Part shown: one piece after another, positions 32,559 through 46,728 of the stretch
Layout: each line of letters starts with the position of its first letter
How positions within the stretch are numbered: the first letter of the stretch is position 1
NCBI GenBank assembly: GCA_003864495.1
Contig: ML133502.1
Span: 744,001-808,000, forward strand
Reading direction: 5' to 3'
DNA: 64,000 nucleotides
Source of the DNA: Nemopilema nomurai
Taxonomy: Eukaryota > Cnidaria > Scyphozoa > Rhizostomeae > Rhizostomatidae
Notes under the pieces: generated by a model
Seen by the model: only the letters and a program-made list of their open reading frames with translations
Databases searched by the model: none
What the model was told of the DNA's origin: nothing
Translations under genes and position numbers: made by a program

Positions 32559-35500
32559 ATGGCAAATCCTGGGACAGTTGTGCAAAGACTCTTTGTAGAT
32601 AGTTCAGGTATGTCACAATTTCTAGCTGTGTTTTCAATTTCGTCTTCACCACCCTTGTCAATTTGTTCCTAGGCCCCATGATAATAGGCCCAGACCCCAA
32701 CCACGCGCAGGAACTTTTCATTTTCACGAAGTTTTAGTCTTGCTTATAAGTAATTCATCCCACATTCATAGTAACACACTGTTGCCTACTCTGAAAACTC
32801 CGATGTTTATTTAATGGGATGTAATTTTTTTGTTTTGGTCAAACACAAAGATCTTCTTCAGGCTAGGCGCAAACAATGCCCCGGCCCCACCATGGCGTGT
32901 GCACTTAATTTCCCTTGACACCTTCATGGAAGCCTTTCAGAATCCAACTTGTTGGTAGGTATAAGAAATTGTCTTATTTGGCTATGGAGATTCATATTTA
33001 CACAACGACAGTTAACCAAACACAAAGTATGAAGGACACTCTGGTAGCCAGAAGCTGCTTGATTTCAACAACCTCTAGGCTCTACTGTTTGGTGTGTTTG
33101 CTTTTTTGCCCTTTTTGTAACCAAGAGGACCGTGATGAAAAATTTTATATGATAGCTATTTAACTAATAAACGATTTCACTTATTTTGGCTTTCATATGT
33201 TTTCATTGGTTTAGCCAAAATTTTATATGTTTGTTTCCAACCAAAAAGACTTGCTCATTCCACACAATTTCTGAAATCATATTCTCAAGATTTAGATATG
33301 AAAGCTAATTCAATAGGGGCTTAGATGATGCAAATTGAAATGTTATTTGATTTTGTCATAGAAGAAGAATAATTCCTAATGTCTTTGAAATTCTGTTTGA
33401 TTGTGCCAATATCAAACAAAAAATTGCCCACTGTTCTGTGATGTACTTCATGGTGAGGGTATATTTTAATGTTCAAGCTTATTTGTAGTATCAAATCCCA
33501 ATTTAACTATGATTCCCTAAAAATTGCAGCAACAAAAATGTACTAGGGAGTTGGGTTGGTTTTTGACGTTTTGATAGACATGGTGTTAGAAAGTTGCTTA
33601 GTTTGTTGGTATATGATTGACCAACGATATTCCTGGTTTTTGATAAGATAATATATATTCTTGTTTGTTTAATACAAACTTACTGCTGATTGTTAGTGAG
33701 GTAATCAACTCACAGGTAACCAACTCAAGTAATGTTCAAGTCATCTTGGTTAAAGTATTGACCTGGAATATTAACCTCTATACAATAAAAAATTTTGACC
33801 TTTCAATTATTGTTGGTTAGGAATGATTTATCTTGACAAAGTTAAGAAGTCTTCAACTTATGCACCCCAGTGTCCCATTGCAGGGCTATTCATGTTCTTC
33901 AGCGAAGACATCATCGCTACGAAAGTTTATAATGCTAGGTGCTTTTCCCATACTTGGCTCTTTTGGTGACACTTTTGTGTTCAAAAGAGTTGCTACCCTG
34001 TATGAAAATGTAGCCTTATAAAGTAACCAGGCAATGAAATACAGAGCAGTGTTCATAGATAGGGAAATTAATAGTGTAATTTACTCTGCCTTTTTGTTCA
34101 CCTGAAAAGACAAAAGAAATCAGGTTCTGTTTTAGCCAGCAATTTCAGCTATTGGAATTGAAGCCCTTTTTGTGAAATGACAATGCTAAAGGACTAAAGG
34201 GAACTCTTAACAGCATTGTGATCTGTTTATAAAAGGGCTAAAAGTTTGCTGACTTGCGTTTAATCTATTTGCAACTGAATTTAAGTGTTCCCTCAACACA
34301 CACAATTATTAGAATGCTAGACATATACATTTATATGTTTTTAATTAAGGTCAGTTCCCACAACTTCAGGCTGAATAAAAATGATTAATGTAACATCAAA
34401 GTTCTTTTCTTTCAATTTCTTTTTCTAGTTTTAAATTTATTTTCTTGAATTATTTGCTATTAGAATGTAAACGTCAAATCACCATCTGATCATTCCATAT
34501 GAGTTAAGGACACAACATGGATCTTTGGAGCTTTCTAAATTGATTACCAACTTTTAAATGCCTCTGAGGAACTATCAACATGTTAATTATCCAAAAGTGA
34601 CTATGAATGAATGGAAGTGTTATAATTTGAAGTTTGTGCCATATATATTATTGTTTTTGCCAATGTAATTTGATGATTTCATAATAATTTTACCAGCTAA
34701 GGAGAGGTCAGCCAAGTCTGCAGAACCTGGAATATCAAAATTTGAAGAAAAGCTTCCAGGTTCCAATTTGCAGAGCTCTATAAAAGAGGTAATTATCATC
34801 TTTCTCTCTTTTCCTGCCCTCTTAAAAAAATTTATTAATGCCACACCTATGAATTAATTTTAATCAGTAATCTCTTATTGACAAATATATCACATGAGAG
34901 TTTGTTAGCTTATTACTTTCTTCTTCTAAAAGTCAGATAACAGGTTGTAATTTTTTGGAAACTTTGATTCATTATTGTTCTGTAGCATTTACTTAGGTAT
35001 ATATATTTCTTGTTTTGAACTAGTTTTTTGTGGAACCTCTCTTCTTAGTGCCAAATCAATTTTTACAACATTTGAAAGTCTTTGAAAACACAAACATTTT
35101 ATTTCGGTAGAAAATGAGACATTTATTACCTTCCTTTGTCTCACTTTAAATTCATAATTTTTTTCCCTGGCCAACTTATTTTCATAACTCATTGTCTGTT
35201 TGTCATTCGCTGTTGCTTCACCAAAATTACATTTCACAATAGGGTTTTTGCAATATACAGTTACCTAGACACAAACCAATTTTTTCCTTATGTTTTTTTT
35301 TGAAAAGTTTTTCTGTGCCTGTGACATCTACCAGTTTTTCATTGAGCATTTGGTATTGCATGTGAATGGAACATCATCTTCAAAAGAGTTGTCCAGAAAG
35401 TTCAGATCATTAAATTACAAAACATTTCACATAAACAGCTTTGATAGGTTCGTCAAATAATTTAAATTTCAGAATCATTTATTGAAGTGTTCACAAAATT

Positions 35501-38500
35501 TGACTGTCTTGAAAATTTGATGTTCAAAGTCAAAGCAACAATGTTGGCTGCAACAGGCAGCACTAGCAAGATGCTATGCCAATTATTTGTTGCCCCTTTC
35601 AAAATGAATTGTTTCACATCCACTCTTATGTTCAGAAAGTCTTGAAGATCAGCGATTATGACCTTGCAAGACAGTGTTTTAAAAACTGTTAAAAACTGAA
35701 AACCACTGTTGCCAGTGTCTTGTTTCTGCTTGGATGTATGTTTGTATCAAGTAATCATGGGTTTTTGCAAATCTAGTTTTATTAGAAGCAATGACACAAT
35801 TTTGAATTGATGGTCACTTTTTATTCTGAACATTTTTCAGTTAAGGCTTTTTAATATTGAAATTCTAGAACTGGGTAACCCTGATATTTCTGCTCTGAAA
35901 GGAATTAGAAAATGAAGGAGAAAGTTGAATTTTTCCTAACTACCTTTAATTTGAACCAGCTAAAAAAATTATGGCAAGTTGGAAACGAACTTTTCTTTCT
36001 GCTTCTTATTAAAAAAGTAGATATACAAGCAGCAAGTTTACCTGAACATACACTTCGCATCCACATCATACTTCTCTGTTTACCACAAGGACTCGTTTCC
36101 TTCTTAGCAATTATACTTAAACATTTTTTATTTAATGATTGTCTACTCCAGAATGACTAGTTTTTATCAATAATATATATATAAATTACAGTCTTGATCG
36201 TTTGATGCGTGCAAAAATTGCACCCATGAAATGTATACTTGACTTGGCCCTTGCTTTCGACCTTCATAAAATTGTTTTCTTTAACGAAAAATTGGAAATT
36301 TTGTTTTCATTAGCTGAGCAACATCGGCAAATTCTTTTAATATTTCCTATTGTGTCTTCCTATTGTGATATGATGAGTTGATCGAGTTGCCAAAATTGTT
36401 TTATTCAAATAGGCTAATCGCTTTGCTATGTTCGAATCCCCCAGAAACTTGGTGGTCGTCAGCTTTTGTTCAAATTTCTGCCTTCCAGTTTAGGTTAATT
36501 AATAGTGAATATAAAAGGTTTTCTTGGAATGGAAATCATTCAAGGCGTTTGTAAAGGTCTATTATCGTGGAAGCACTGTCCGGTCTTTGTGGCCAAAAAT
36601 ATTTGAATTCAAACGCGAAGAATTCCCCAATCTTTGTCTCTGTGCACAGGGCATTTTTTAAGCATTTTTGAGTGGTGGGGCATTTTCTTAAGGGCTCACA
36701 CTTATACACTACCAGAAATGGCGTAGGAAATGACACAGAACTCTTCGGATTGGCGCTTGAGATAGTGATATATTCTGAACTATTTTAGGGTTGAGACTTT
36801 TGCCTCCAAGCTATGACGCAACCGTAAAGCCCAATCTCCGCTTGGCGGAAAATTGTCGAGCCGCGAAAAGTGGGATCACTTTCTACTTTTCGCTAGTCGG
36901 CATTTTCCGCCGCGACCATTTCAATTGGCCAATTAGATCGCAGGAAATTTTTCCGCCTCGATATTTTCCGCCTAGTGGAGATTGGGCTTAACAGATGATA
37001 ATTTATGATATTATGCATGAGGCCTCGCAGCCAGTCCGCAAGCAATCCAGCCGCCGCTTGCTCGTTTCTTCTGTCTTGTGCAAGACACGCGGTTAAACAT
37101 TAAACAAATTATATCAACTCTAAGGAAAGTGGCATATTTTTCTTTTGAATAGAGTGCATCGCCGATCTTTATTAACTCCATGGCCCTGGGTTCCGCAAAC
37201 GAGGAGAAGCATGTCAAAGAATGAATTATGTCTTCTCGGCCATCCATCTTAGTCCGCGAAAAAGCCCCGGGGACTTATTTTGCAAAAAAAATTTCAGGGT
37301 GGTGGCTTATTCGAGGGGGAAGCTTACTTGAGGGTGGGGACTTATTTGTTGACAGCAAGAAACACTACCAGCACTGATGGCTATTATGGTAAAAACGGGC
37401 TCAAAACACAAGAAACGACGGGATATATTAATTTCAAGGCAATACCTCAGCCTGAGTAGGGTTGAAAAATGCAAGGAAACGATTTTGGTACATTGAGCAA
37501 TGAATCGAGTTATAAGGTGGATAAATGAGAAATATGGTGATAAAAAAGATTGCTATCAGCATCGATTGAGCCCCCAAATATGTTACCAACCTTTTGAAAC
37601 ACCGGTTATATTTATTTCTAAGGGCCACAAAATGGCTGACATTTGGGGCAAATGTAGCATTTTTCTCTTCAGTGGTGGGGGAACTCTTAGGGGCCGGTGG
37701 GGCGATTCCCCCATCACTCAGTATGTTAAAAAATTCCCTGTCTGTGCAGACATTATTATTTCCATAAGCGGCTCGAATTCTATAGCAGAGAGAGGGCATT
37801 TAGTACACTACGCTTGATGCTACCAGCTGGGAGGCTGTGTTTATTGCAATGGAGATGGAGATGCTATTGTGTATTTACATTAATGATAAGAACTGGAACG
37901 CCAAAGAAAGTGAAGAAATTATATTCTCATAGCAACTTCCAACTTAATTGAACGCTATATCAGAAAGTTCGTCAATCTAGCATGGTTTCAAAGATAACTG
38001 CGCGACCTGGACACTGAACCTTCACAGTATAAGGTTCTTTATTATTTTATCCATTTAGCCTAATTTTTATTTTCTGAAAAATTGGGTCTTCATAGATCGA
38101 AGCAGTCTTTTAAAAAACCCATTCTTGTTTTTAACTTCATTTTTTCTAAACACTAATGAAAAACTCTTTGTTAAGTAATTGTCATCTCAGGTCAACAGTG
38201 ACAAAAAGTCTAAAATTCAGGCAAAAAAACTTTAGTGCCTTTTTCTCACTTTCATAAAGCATCACAGAATCTAAAGGTGAAGAAAATTTGCGGGAGAAAC
38301 AACAAATTTTTGCCCTCTGCTATCCGGAAACGAATTTTGTACTGCCACGGTACCGTTTTTGAAGGGGACAGTGTAAAGAGGGTCTGAAATAGCCAGATAT
38401 GTAAGAGTGTGAATCGCACGCATGAAAGAAATAATGACGAAGACTGTATATATCAATGCAAGCAATTTTTCTGGATCTGAGTTGACTCCATAATGTAGTG

Positions 38501-41500
38501 TCATGCAAATAGTTTCACAAGGCTCTGGCAAACTCATGTTTTTGGGGGGATTTTTCAGTAGCAGTCTAGAAGAACAGGAACTTAAAACAGAACTCAGGGG
38601 CTGAGCAAGGCCCAGTCATTTTCCCAGAGTCTCCATTCAGGCACAATTTATTTTATATTTCAATTGCACTTTATATTTGTTTTTTTATCTGGACATTATT
38701 AAGATGTTTACTCATTTTCTTCTGATTCAAGGGAACAATAATTACCATACCCAAAGCTACCTTAGACGGGAAAGTAATCGCCACTGGTGTAAAAAGTAGG
38801 TCCTATCCTTTCTTCGATTTAGACACCGGATTTAAAGAACTGTAAAATCTTTGCAAGAAGTAATGTATATGTTTCAAAAGCTTCTTTCTTTCCCAATTAC
38901 ATCAGAATTGGTTTATATCACAGCCACTGGATGAAAGTGCCTGTAACAATAAACAGAGAATGTTTCTTTGTTACCTGGCAGCTGGCTCTAGTGATCACGT
39001 GATCACTGGCTATTTTCCCGTGGAACACATCGCGTCAAATGAAAAGCCACAAACCAAGCTGAGTCTGATAATCACAGGGACAGACTTAACCACCTTACAA
39101 CCAGACCAGCTAACGACCTGCTGTTCAAGTTATCCGCTATGGTGTGCTTGTAGTTGGTGTGTAGTTGGTGTAAATCTACGCTGTTGAATTTTGTAACTGC
39201 ATCAGAACTCATTGTCCATGCTTCTCACTAAAATGGAACTTTCACAGGTCCCTCACAAAAGCAGACTGGTGGCCAGTCCCTTGGTGCACTTCCTCGCCCA
39301 GTGGTTGTACCAACGCAGCCAGTTCTGCTACCCAAGCCAGGCATCCAGGTGAGACCCCCTTTCACGAGTCACTGACCCCTGCACGTGACTGTTCATTTCG
39401 TCTAATTTACCCTGTAGCTCGGAAGCTTCTATCAGAGCATTGTGATGTTTTTGTATACATCAGATCTTTCAAATAATTTTGCGAACCAACTTCGATTTCA
39501 AGCTGGACTTCTAAACCGCAGTTGTTGCAATTCAGCTACTTGGTTTAGAAAGCTGGATATGCCCTGAACCAAATTATTCAGGGTCATAAAATCTGTCAAA
39601 ATTATGACTGCCAATCTAACCCAAGCGCAATTGTGAGCGATTTGTAAGCGAGCGAAAATTGACTAAAAATGCCAATGACGGCATGTGAAAATGACAGAAT
39701 GTGAAAATGACGGAATGTGAAAATGACGGAATGTGAAAAAGACGGAATGTGAAAATGACGGAATGTGAAAATGACGGAATGTGAAAATGACGGAATGTGA
39801 AAATGACGGAATGTGAAAATGACGGAATGTGAAAATGACGGAATGTGAAAATGATGGAACCTAAAACTGACGGAATGTGAAAATGATGGAGCCTGAAAAT
39901 GACGGAATGTGAAAATGACAGGAGGTAGAAATACTGTTAATGTTGGTGGCTGTAGAGTATGATTTTCAACATTTTTGATTGGCAGTTTGCTTGTAAACGT
40001 CGATAAAAGCAAATATTGGCAGCAATTTAAATGTGTACAAATGGCAACACCTGAGAGAAAGGCCACTCGTGCGAGTTATTTCTTTGCAAGTCAAGGCCAA
40101 TGTTCTTAGCTCGTAGTCGCAGACGCACCATTTTTCATTTCTCGTTATTCATTTTTCATAGTCCCAAACAAAGTTAAGAATATTAAAGCTAATTAGCCTT
40201 AGCCTCTTTTAAAAATGTTTACAGAGCACTGATTTGAAACTGCACGCCTTGCTTCTTGTTTTTCTTTATGTTTCTTTGGAGATCATTTGATGGCTATTTT
40301 CTCGGCGTTGTCTTTGGTCGATTTTCAAAGAAATTTTTCCCAATTTAGGCCGGTCACAGTGTTCAGCTTGGAGCAAGAATGATTTCTGCCGATTCCCTGT
40401 TGTCGTCACCCAGCCACGCGTGGCAAAGGTTAGTATCTGAGTTGGTTCTGCTTTTTGGCACTAGTAACTTTTGAAATTAGCCTTTTGCTCGCCTTTCATT
40501 CACCTATATTTTTCTCAATTATTCTTAAATTAGGTTATATTGTGACCACGTTCAGAAGTATCATCCACGATTGCACATCTTTTAATGCACTAATTTTTTT
40601 CACAATGTAGTAATTGTCATGTTATAAGTTTAAGGTTAAAAATCGTAAGTTACCAGAAAGGCATTTTCTTGTTTCCAGAAGCATATTTCTTCTTTTTTCC
40701 AACATTACGTAGAAAAATTCTCAAAACTGCTAATTAAGCCCAATCGTTTGACAATCGACCCAATTAACCCCCGAAAGTCAAGTCCACAAACACTCAAATC
40801 TTTATTTGTCGTTCTTTATGTTCTGTCCTGCTTATGTTTTCACGCTGTCAAAGTGTGACAACATAACAATCCGATTATTCTCAAGGCAGTGGTATAATTC
40901 GTGCTGTATGTTTTTCATTTCAAACGATTATTTCCAGCGGAACTCCAAACAGCCGGAAGCGCAGAGCGGAATTCGAAGCAGATCTTCTTGAAAGTGGAGA
41001 CCGGTGAGTTTGCTTTGGTATTGTTTGCTTTCGCATCAGCCAAGATTGCAACTCGTCAACATGAAAGTATGCAAACCAGATAGTCGGATACTTATCGGAT
41101 AAGTATATGTTTATAGTCCGATCATTAGAGTCAATTATATTAGAGAATCCACTGAATAACATCCGATTATCCACGTTATCCACAATTGTTGATCCCTTTT
41201 TAGAAGTAGCTCTCCAAACACATAGGGCTCCCTTTGTTTGTTCCAGCCACATTGATTCCTTTCCATTCCACCCGTGGATCGCTTTCTTTAGGTGCTGGCT
41301 GTTCTGCCGTTTATTTAAATGCGCACTCACCCCTTGCAGCATTAAGCATGGGCGGTATTTTTCTCGTACAAACAGGAAGCGGAAGAGAACACCGGCCAGG
41401 TCAGCTGACAAGGGCGGGAAAGGATTGCGACACTTTTCAATGAAAGTTTGCGAGAAAGTGCAGCAGAAGCAGACCACAACTTACAACGAGGTCAGGGACA

Positions 41501-44500
41501 CTTTGTAGCATTTGATGTCAATCAGTCAGACAATCAATCAATCAAATGTTCAATCAATCAATCAATCAAATGTTCAGTCAATCAATCAATCATTTTGTAG
41601 CTTTTGATGTCAATCAATCAATCAATCATGTTTTCGGTTACTGGTTTTTTGGGCTCATAAAGATTTTAAGAGATTCCGTGTGTTGTATCACAAATTATAC
41701 TTAGGTAACTCAAAGGAAGGAATGGGGAAATTCAAACGCTCTACGCGACAAACGAATAAAGTTCGAAGCGACAAATGAATCGAGCCAAATCACGACGCCC
41801 TTTAGTAGGACGCAAATGTCTAACTCAATTTCCACTGAGGAGGCTGCGGAAGGCCAGCGAAAATTCTAAGAAAAATCTTTTAATCGCATATGTGTGTTTC
41901 CAACTATGGTTCATAAACACATTAAAGGTACCGAGTTACCAAAGTATAATCAATCAGTCAATCAGTCAATCAATCAAATGTTCAGTCAAGCAACCATCAA
42001 TTACAAGTCACCAAATAGGAACTAATTAACAGGATTCAACTCTTTGCTTGGTCTAATTATCTTTACTTCCAGTTCCATGTGTCATTATAAAGACATTTCC
42101 CTCGTCCAATGACGATTTTCTCGATTTCTGCATCTCTACATTGGCTTGAAATTGCGGAACCAGTTTTTGCATATTGAAGGTACTCGTTCGTCCGACACTC
42201 CTCAGAGTATGCAAACGTCGGAAAATAATCAAAATCTGAAAGGATAAATAGCCAGTTGCGGATCGAAAACGCTAGATGGTGATACTCCAAGTACTTTTAG
42301 TATGCAAAAGGTGGTTCCGCTATTTCTAGCTATTGTGAAGTTTTATACCGAAAAGCATCCTTCACACATTGTATTTGTCACGGAGTGGTACATTTTCGCC
42401 GTAGATATCTTCGCCATTAACTTGGACATCTTTTTAAATTAATATGTCATTGAATGTCATTCTGTGTAACTCTTAAGTTCTCATCCTGGCATTTGCTACG
42501 TGCCTCCATGGTCTTTATTCCCTTCAATGTATAATTTCTTGATCTAGGTTGCAGACGAACTTGTCCAGGAATTCAGTGATCCTACGAAACATGCCCCGAC
42601 ATCCGATGCGGTATGCTTGCCAAGTTTTTCTAAGTCATATTATCATCTTGTTTAGCTGCGAGAAAGTGGTATTTGCTTGCTCTATGGCACCTCTTGAAAC
42701 ATCGATTCGGGACGATTTTTAAACGAGGCTCTTCTTAGTGCTTTATAGTCTCGAAAGGCGATTATCCAAATGTATATTCCCGTCTGTTTTAGTCCTACGA
42801 CCAAAAGAACATCAGGAGGCGTGTCTACGATGCCCTCAACGTTTTGATGGCAATGAACATCATCACGAAGGAAAAGAAAGAAATTCGCTGGGTTGGCCTG
42901 CCAACCAACTCTGCCCAAGAATGTCTTTATTTAGAGGTGCGTATCGCATTGCACCACTTTCCTTCTGCCAATCTCTATATTTTATTTTAAAGATATGCTG
43001 AGAAATTGAGATGGTATTAATGCGCTTAATTGTGGTCATTTGGAGCTTCATATTATATCTCGCTTTGGTCAGCTGCGTTTATGTCAGACGCGATAATGTC
43101 GCATCAGTGAGATTAATCATAATCGCATGTGGGCTTGAGACTATTGTCCCGCTTTCCTCACTGTTATGGTTGTATCTGTATATGACGGCTGGAAAAGTTC
43201 TTCATAGACGACTTTTTCTCCTCTTTTCTCTCTCTTTTTCTTCTCTCCTTTTCTTCTCTTCTTTTTCCTCCTCACCTCCTCCATTTCTTCTGCATATCTA
43301 CTATCATTATTATAGTCGAATCGCTCGTTTAACCAAAGAAAATAACATTTTAATTTTAATTTTACATGAGGCTTCATTACTTATCAAAGATGGCAAAATG
43401 AAAAACGAGCTATCAGCAAAGCATACGTATCTCTTGTTATTGTCAATACCGTTCCAGTAGTTTCGATTGTGCACCCGAATGTCGGTCTAATTTAACCGGC
43501 TTTTTGTCGTTTGCAGGACCAGAAGAAGGAGCGTATGGAGAAAATTCGACAGAAGCAGCTTCAGTTGCAGGAACTCATATTACAGGTTCGTCAAAAATCA
43601 GCTTCTCGGGTAGAGGGATGCTTTTTGAAAAATTCTTCGTCCCAATTGTTTACGTTTTTCCCTTCTTGTTTCTTTTTTTGTCGACACGAAGAAAGGCATT
43701 CAGTTGAAACCTGCTAGCTTGACTTCTTTTTGTGTGCCAGAGTAACATGCGACAGTCAAAGGCGGTGTTTGAAATTTGCTTGATTATGTGGCTGTGGCCA
43801 TTGTCAACAACTCATTGGTCGTAAGTCGCCGTTTCTTTCAGCATATTTAATGTTCATGTCCATCATTTATTACCAACAACCCCCTTCCACAACCCCCAAA
43901 CACCCCATTAACACACTCTCCACAATCTGACGTACACTTCCTCTTTGTAGGAAATCGCCTTCAAAAACTTGGTCGAGAGAAACAAAGAGACGGAGAGAAA
44001 GGGCGGCACCCCGGACCGAAACAGCGCCATCCAGCTTCCGTTCATCATCGTAAACACGAGCAAAAAGACTGTCATTGACTGCAGTATTTCTAGCGACAAG
44101 TGAGTACCGCCGCCGGCCACTTTTGGCCCCAACCCCCCGTCAACGCGTGTCACCGTGGTTCGCAATAGCCGTCTTGTTGTCCTAGAACCGGTCCCTACAG
44201 GATGAACCTGTCCCTACACTGCCCCCAAACAATTCCTTGTGCCGAAGATTGTGTCTGTTTTTGACAGCTTTAAATGCTCCATCTTTCTCAGTGACTCCGC
44301 ACTTGCCGTTGTGAGTTCACGGGTATATTCACTTTCTCCTTAAAATGTTTACTCAGAAACGCCATTCCCAAGCTTTCGAAAGATTTCTGTTGTGATTTCG
44401 AAAGATTTTTGATCTTGAGAAGCAGCTTTGTATTAGGAAAATGGCATTTCATCCCAAGTTCATTGGTATTTTAAAAGCAAACATTTCTACCTGCAAATCT

Positions 44501-46728
44501 GTCATTTTTGATGCCTACAAATCTACTGTATTTGATGCCTATAAATCTATTTTTTTTAATGCCTATCCAAATGTATTATTTTTCAGAACTGAGTATCTGT
44601 TTAATTTTGACAACACCTTTGAGATTCACGACGACATCGAAGTCCTCAAGAGGATGGGCATGGCGCTCGGCCTTGAGAATGGCGATTGCCCTCCCGAGAA
44701 GCTCAATGTGGCCAAGGCAATGGTGCCCAAAGCTCTGGAGCCATATGTCAAACGTGAGTACTAGCACGCTAGTTCGAACATCTCTTTGTCCTGTTAGTCA
44801 TGACAAAGATTGTCAGGACGATCATTTCGAATGGCCCCTGTAACTCGGGGTCAATTTATTAAGCAACGGACGTGTTGGACAGCAGCATAAGCCAGTAACT
44901 GTAAAGTGTCCCATAGATAGTTTGTGATGAATCGGCTGAGACAGCAGTAGAGTGAAGTTCAGCCCATGAGCAATCGCCGATCAGCAGCAGTTAGATGGCT
45001 TAGTGAGGCTGTTCTCTCAAAGCGCTCCAAATATCCTTTTGCAGGAAGCCTTAGCGATTGGTTTTCTATAGATTTGAGACGGTGTATTTTGCCGTAGAAA
45101 AACAATGGATCCAAAATACGATGCCTGCCAAAAATCTTTAGAGCACCTCATGATTTTTATCTATCTCGAGTTGTCCACTTATTTGACACTCCAATGGCTG
45201 TTAACCCCCTTCAGCGCGAGTCAAAAAATTGTTGATAGTGTTCCAATATTTTAGGTGGGCATTGTAAAGGCTTTCAATATGCAGGAGAAAGCTGGATCCT
45301 TGATAAATTGATGGCTCGAAAATTAGGAAATGCACACCTACTGCTCTGGGATCCCTTGCTCGCTTAAAGCACCTCAAATGCACCCTTTCCTTTCCAAGCC
45401 GCCCCCGCTGCTCTGTATTGCACTGTTGACGTTTTGGGTGTAACTCCTTCCAAGAGAAAATTTGTTCTTTCCATTTGCAGTGCCTGTCAGAAGGCCTTGA
45501 AATACTTCAGTATTTCCCCCTTTTTTCGCGTCTTTCTCTTTTGTGGCACACCAATCGCTGCAAATCGTATTAGTTTTGAAAAGGTGGAAGTAGAGGTTTG
45601 ACATCGTTTGGCAGTGCGATATCGTTGTTTTTAGAGGGGAGGGAGTTTAGGAGATGGGGTGGATGAATGCAAGTCGAAATATTGTTGTTAGTTTTCCAAC
45701 ACATTTGGCAGGCGTTGTTGTTAGAAAGAATTACAAAGAAGACTATTCTTTGCATTTAATCTACTGGCCATGTGCTCTTATTGAAATTAGAATTCACTGA
45801 AATTAATCCAGTTGAAATAGTTAGTAACGCTGGTGCATTAGAGAATAGATAGAAATCTGCTCTTCAAGATGTCAACCTTTTGAGGCTTTGCGTTAAACGC
45901 ATCTTTTTCACCAGAAATGGCTGTTGGTGGCAGTATTGAAAATGAAATCGTCAAGATCCCCACGGACAGGTAATCATGTCACATATTACAGAATGCGTTT
46001 GATATTCCCAGCTGGTTTTGTTATTTTGAGTTGCCCAGTTAACTAGGCATCGCTTTTGTCTTGCACATTGTGAGACCGTTAAACTTTTGCAGTTTGTGTC
46101 CCAATGCCCTCTACAATACCTAAAAAGCGGGTCCTAGATGTTAAAGTTGTTGCAGCACAAATTGTAAAGACGCAGCATATTTCGTGACAGGGGCAGTTTG
46201 AACCCTGATTCTTAGTCAGGGGGTAATGCTGATACCTTGCATTGTCATATAAAAGATGGTCTCTCTGTAGTAAAAGGCTGCCTGGGTTACAGTGACATCT
46301 CTAGAATTACGCCAATTCAACGCACTGTTATTTTTAGTCGAATTTTTATAAAAATGATTCACTCGCTGGGAAACTATTGATAACAAACACAGCCTAACTT
46401 GTATATCAAATTCCTTGAAAGGGATTTTCTTTTTCTTTAAAAGCGTCATCTTTGTTTCAGACAAGAAAGAGCACGTTCCCCGTCTTCGCCGCTTGCCGTC
46501 CCAATCCAGGCACCGTCCTCCCCCCTGGCTAACGCTTCGAATCGCATCCACCGCGGAACTTCACGCGCCTCCTCCGTAACTTCGTTTACCAGTGACAGTA
46601 ACCGCTCGGGGCAGCACACGCACACGCCATCGCCTCTCCCCTCGTTTGGGTCTGGCTCGGAATCTGAGAACGAGGTCGACGATGAGGATTCACAAGACAC
46701 ACTGTTCGAGAACAGCAATGATGCGTGA
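32559..46728 (+). CDS. TFDP: Transcription factor Dp (E2F dimerisation partner)
   Basis: A fourteen-exon gene encoding 493 aa. CDS exons: 32559-32607, 34697-34788, 38732-38795, 39248-39348, 40349-40428, 40938-41003, 41376-41490, 42548-42610, 42793-42936, 43517-43585, 43951-44099, 44587-44753, 45915-45969, 46461-46728 (TGA). Every junction is GT-AG and phase-consistent. DP proteins pair with E2F to bind cell-cycle promoters in the nucleus. Seen here: a basic NLS-like stretch (RKRR, RKRKR) at ~134-155; the winged-helix DNA-binding domain from [10 protein letters not shown] (166) through [13 protein letters not shown] (216-228) to [18 protein letters not shown]; a Gln/Leu-rich coiled-coil for dimerisation (~255-292); the DP marked-box region with [19 protein letters not shown] and [19 protein letters not shown]; and a Ser-rich, acidic C-terminus. 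The match to vertebrate TFDP1/2 is near word-for-word in the core. The N-terminal 150 residues are family-variable; exons 1-2 rest on phase and splice sites. One Dp gene standing in for TFDP1 and TFDP2 is likely in this lineage. AATAAA at 47478. Confidence 0.95.
36836..36990. mobile_element. Short MITE with AAGCCCAATCTCC termini
   Basis: A palindromic element of about 155 bp in intron 2 of the Dp gene. The left arm AAGCCCAATCTCCGCTTGG followed by CGGAAAAT is complementary to the right arm ATTTTCCGCCTAGTGGAG followed by ATTGGGCTT. It is flanked by TA/TTA. It has no coding capacity. Confidence 0.75.
39676..39921. repeat. 16-bp minisatellite in Dp intron
   Basis: Fifteen head-to-tail copies of TGACGGAATGTGAAAA. 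Most are exact; copies 12 and 14 diverge in concert (TGATGGAACCTAAAAC and TGATGGAGCCTGAAAA). The minus-strand reading gives a spurious [16 protein letters not shown] repeat protein because 16-mers shift frame every unit and no frame contains a stop. Confidence 0.95.
41521..41634. repeat. AATC microsatellite
   Basis: Interrupted runs of (AATC)n with TGTTCAGTCAATCA-type and TTTTGATGTCAATC-type interruptions in a Dp intron. A second, shorter patch of the same motif lies at 41949-41990. Confidence 0.9.
42063..42235 (-). other. Exon-like open fragment on the opposite strand of a Dp intron
   Basis: On the minus strand, an acceptor-like tract (ATCCTTTCAG) is followed by 56 open codons ending in TAA. 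They contain [15 protein letters not shown] and three Cys. A similar acceptor-plus-exon stretch occurs at 62446-62575 on the + strand (ICSEECQTKKLL), with nucleotide similarity around CTCTGAGGAGTGTC. This may be a dispersed exon or repeat fragment; I do not recognise it. Confidence 0.3.
43207..43285. repeat. Pyrimidine-rich tract
   Basis: A short C/T-rich low-complexity tract in a Dp intron, with no coding role. Confidence 0.6.

Noticed and set aside
38271..38537. Minus-strand 88-codon frame with a hydrophobic segment
   Set aside because: No splice-supported partner exons or family resemblance; it lies in a Dp intron on the opposite strand.
39602..40066. 154-codon minus-strand frame with [11 protein letters not shown] repeats
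   Set aside because: It is the translation of a 16 bp minisatellite; the periodic peptide arises because 16-mers cycle through all frames.
41107..41508. 133-codon + frame
   Set aside because: Only its 3' part (41376-41490) is a real exon of the Dp gene; the upstream part is intron.
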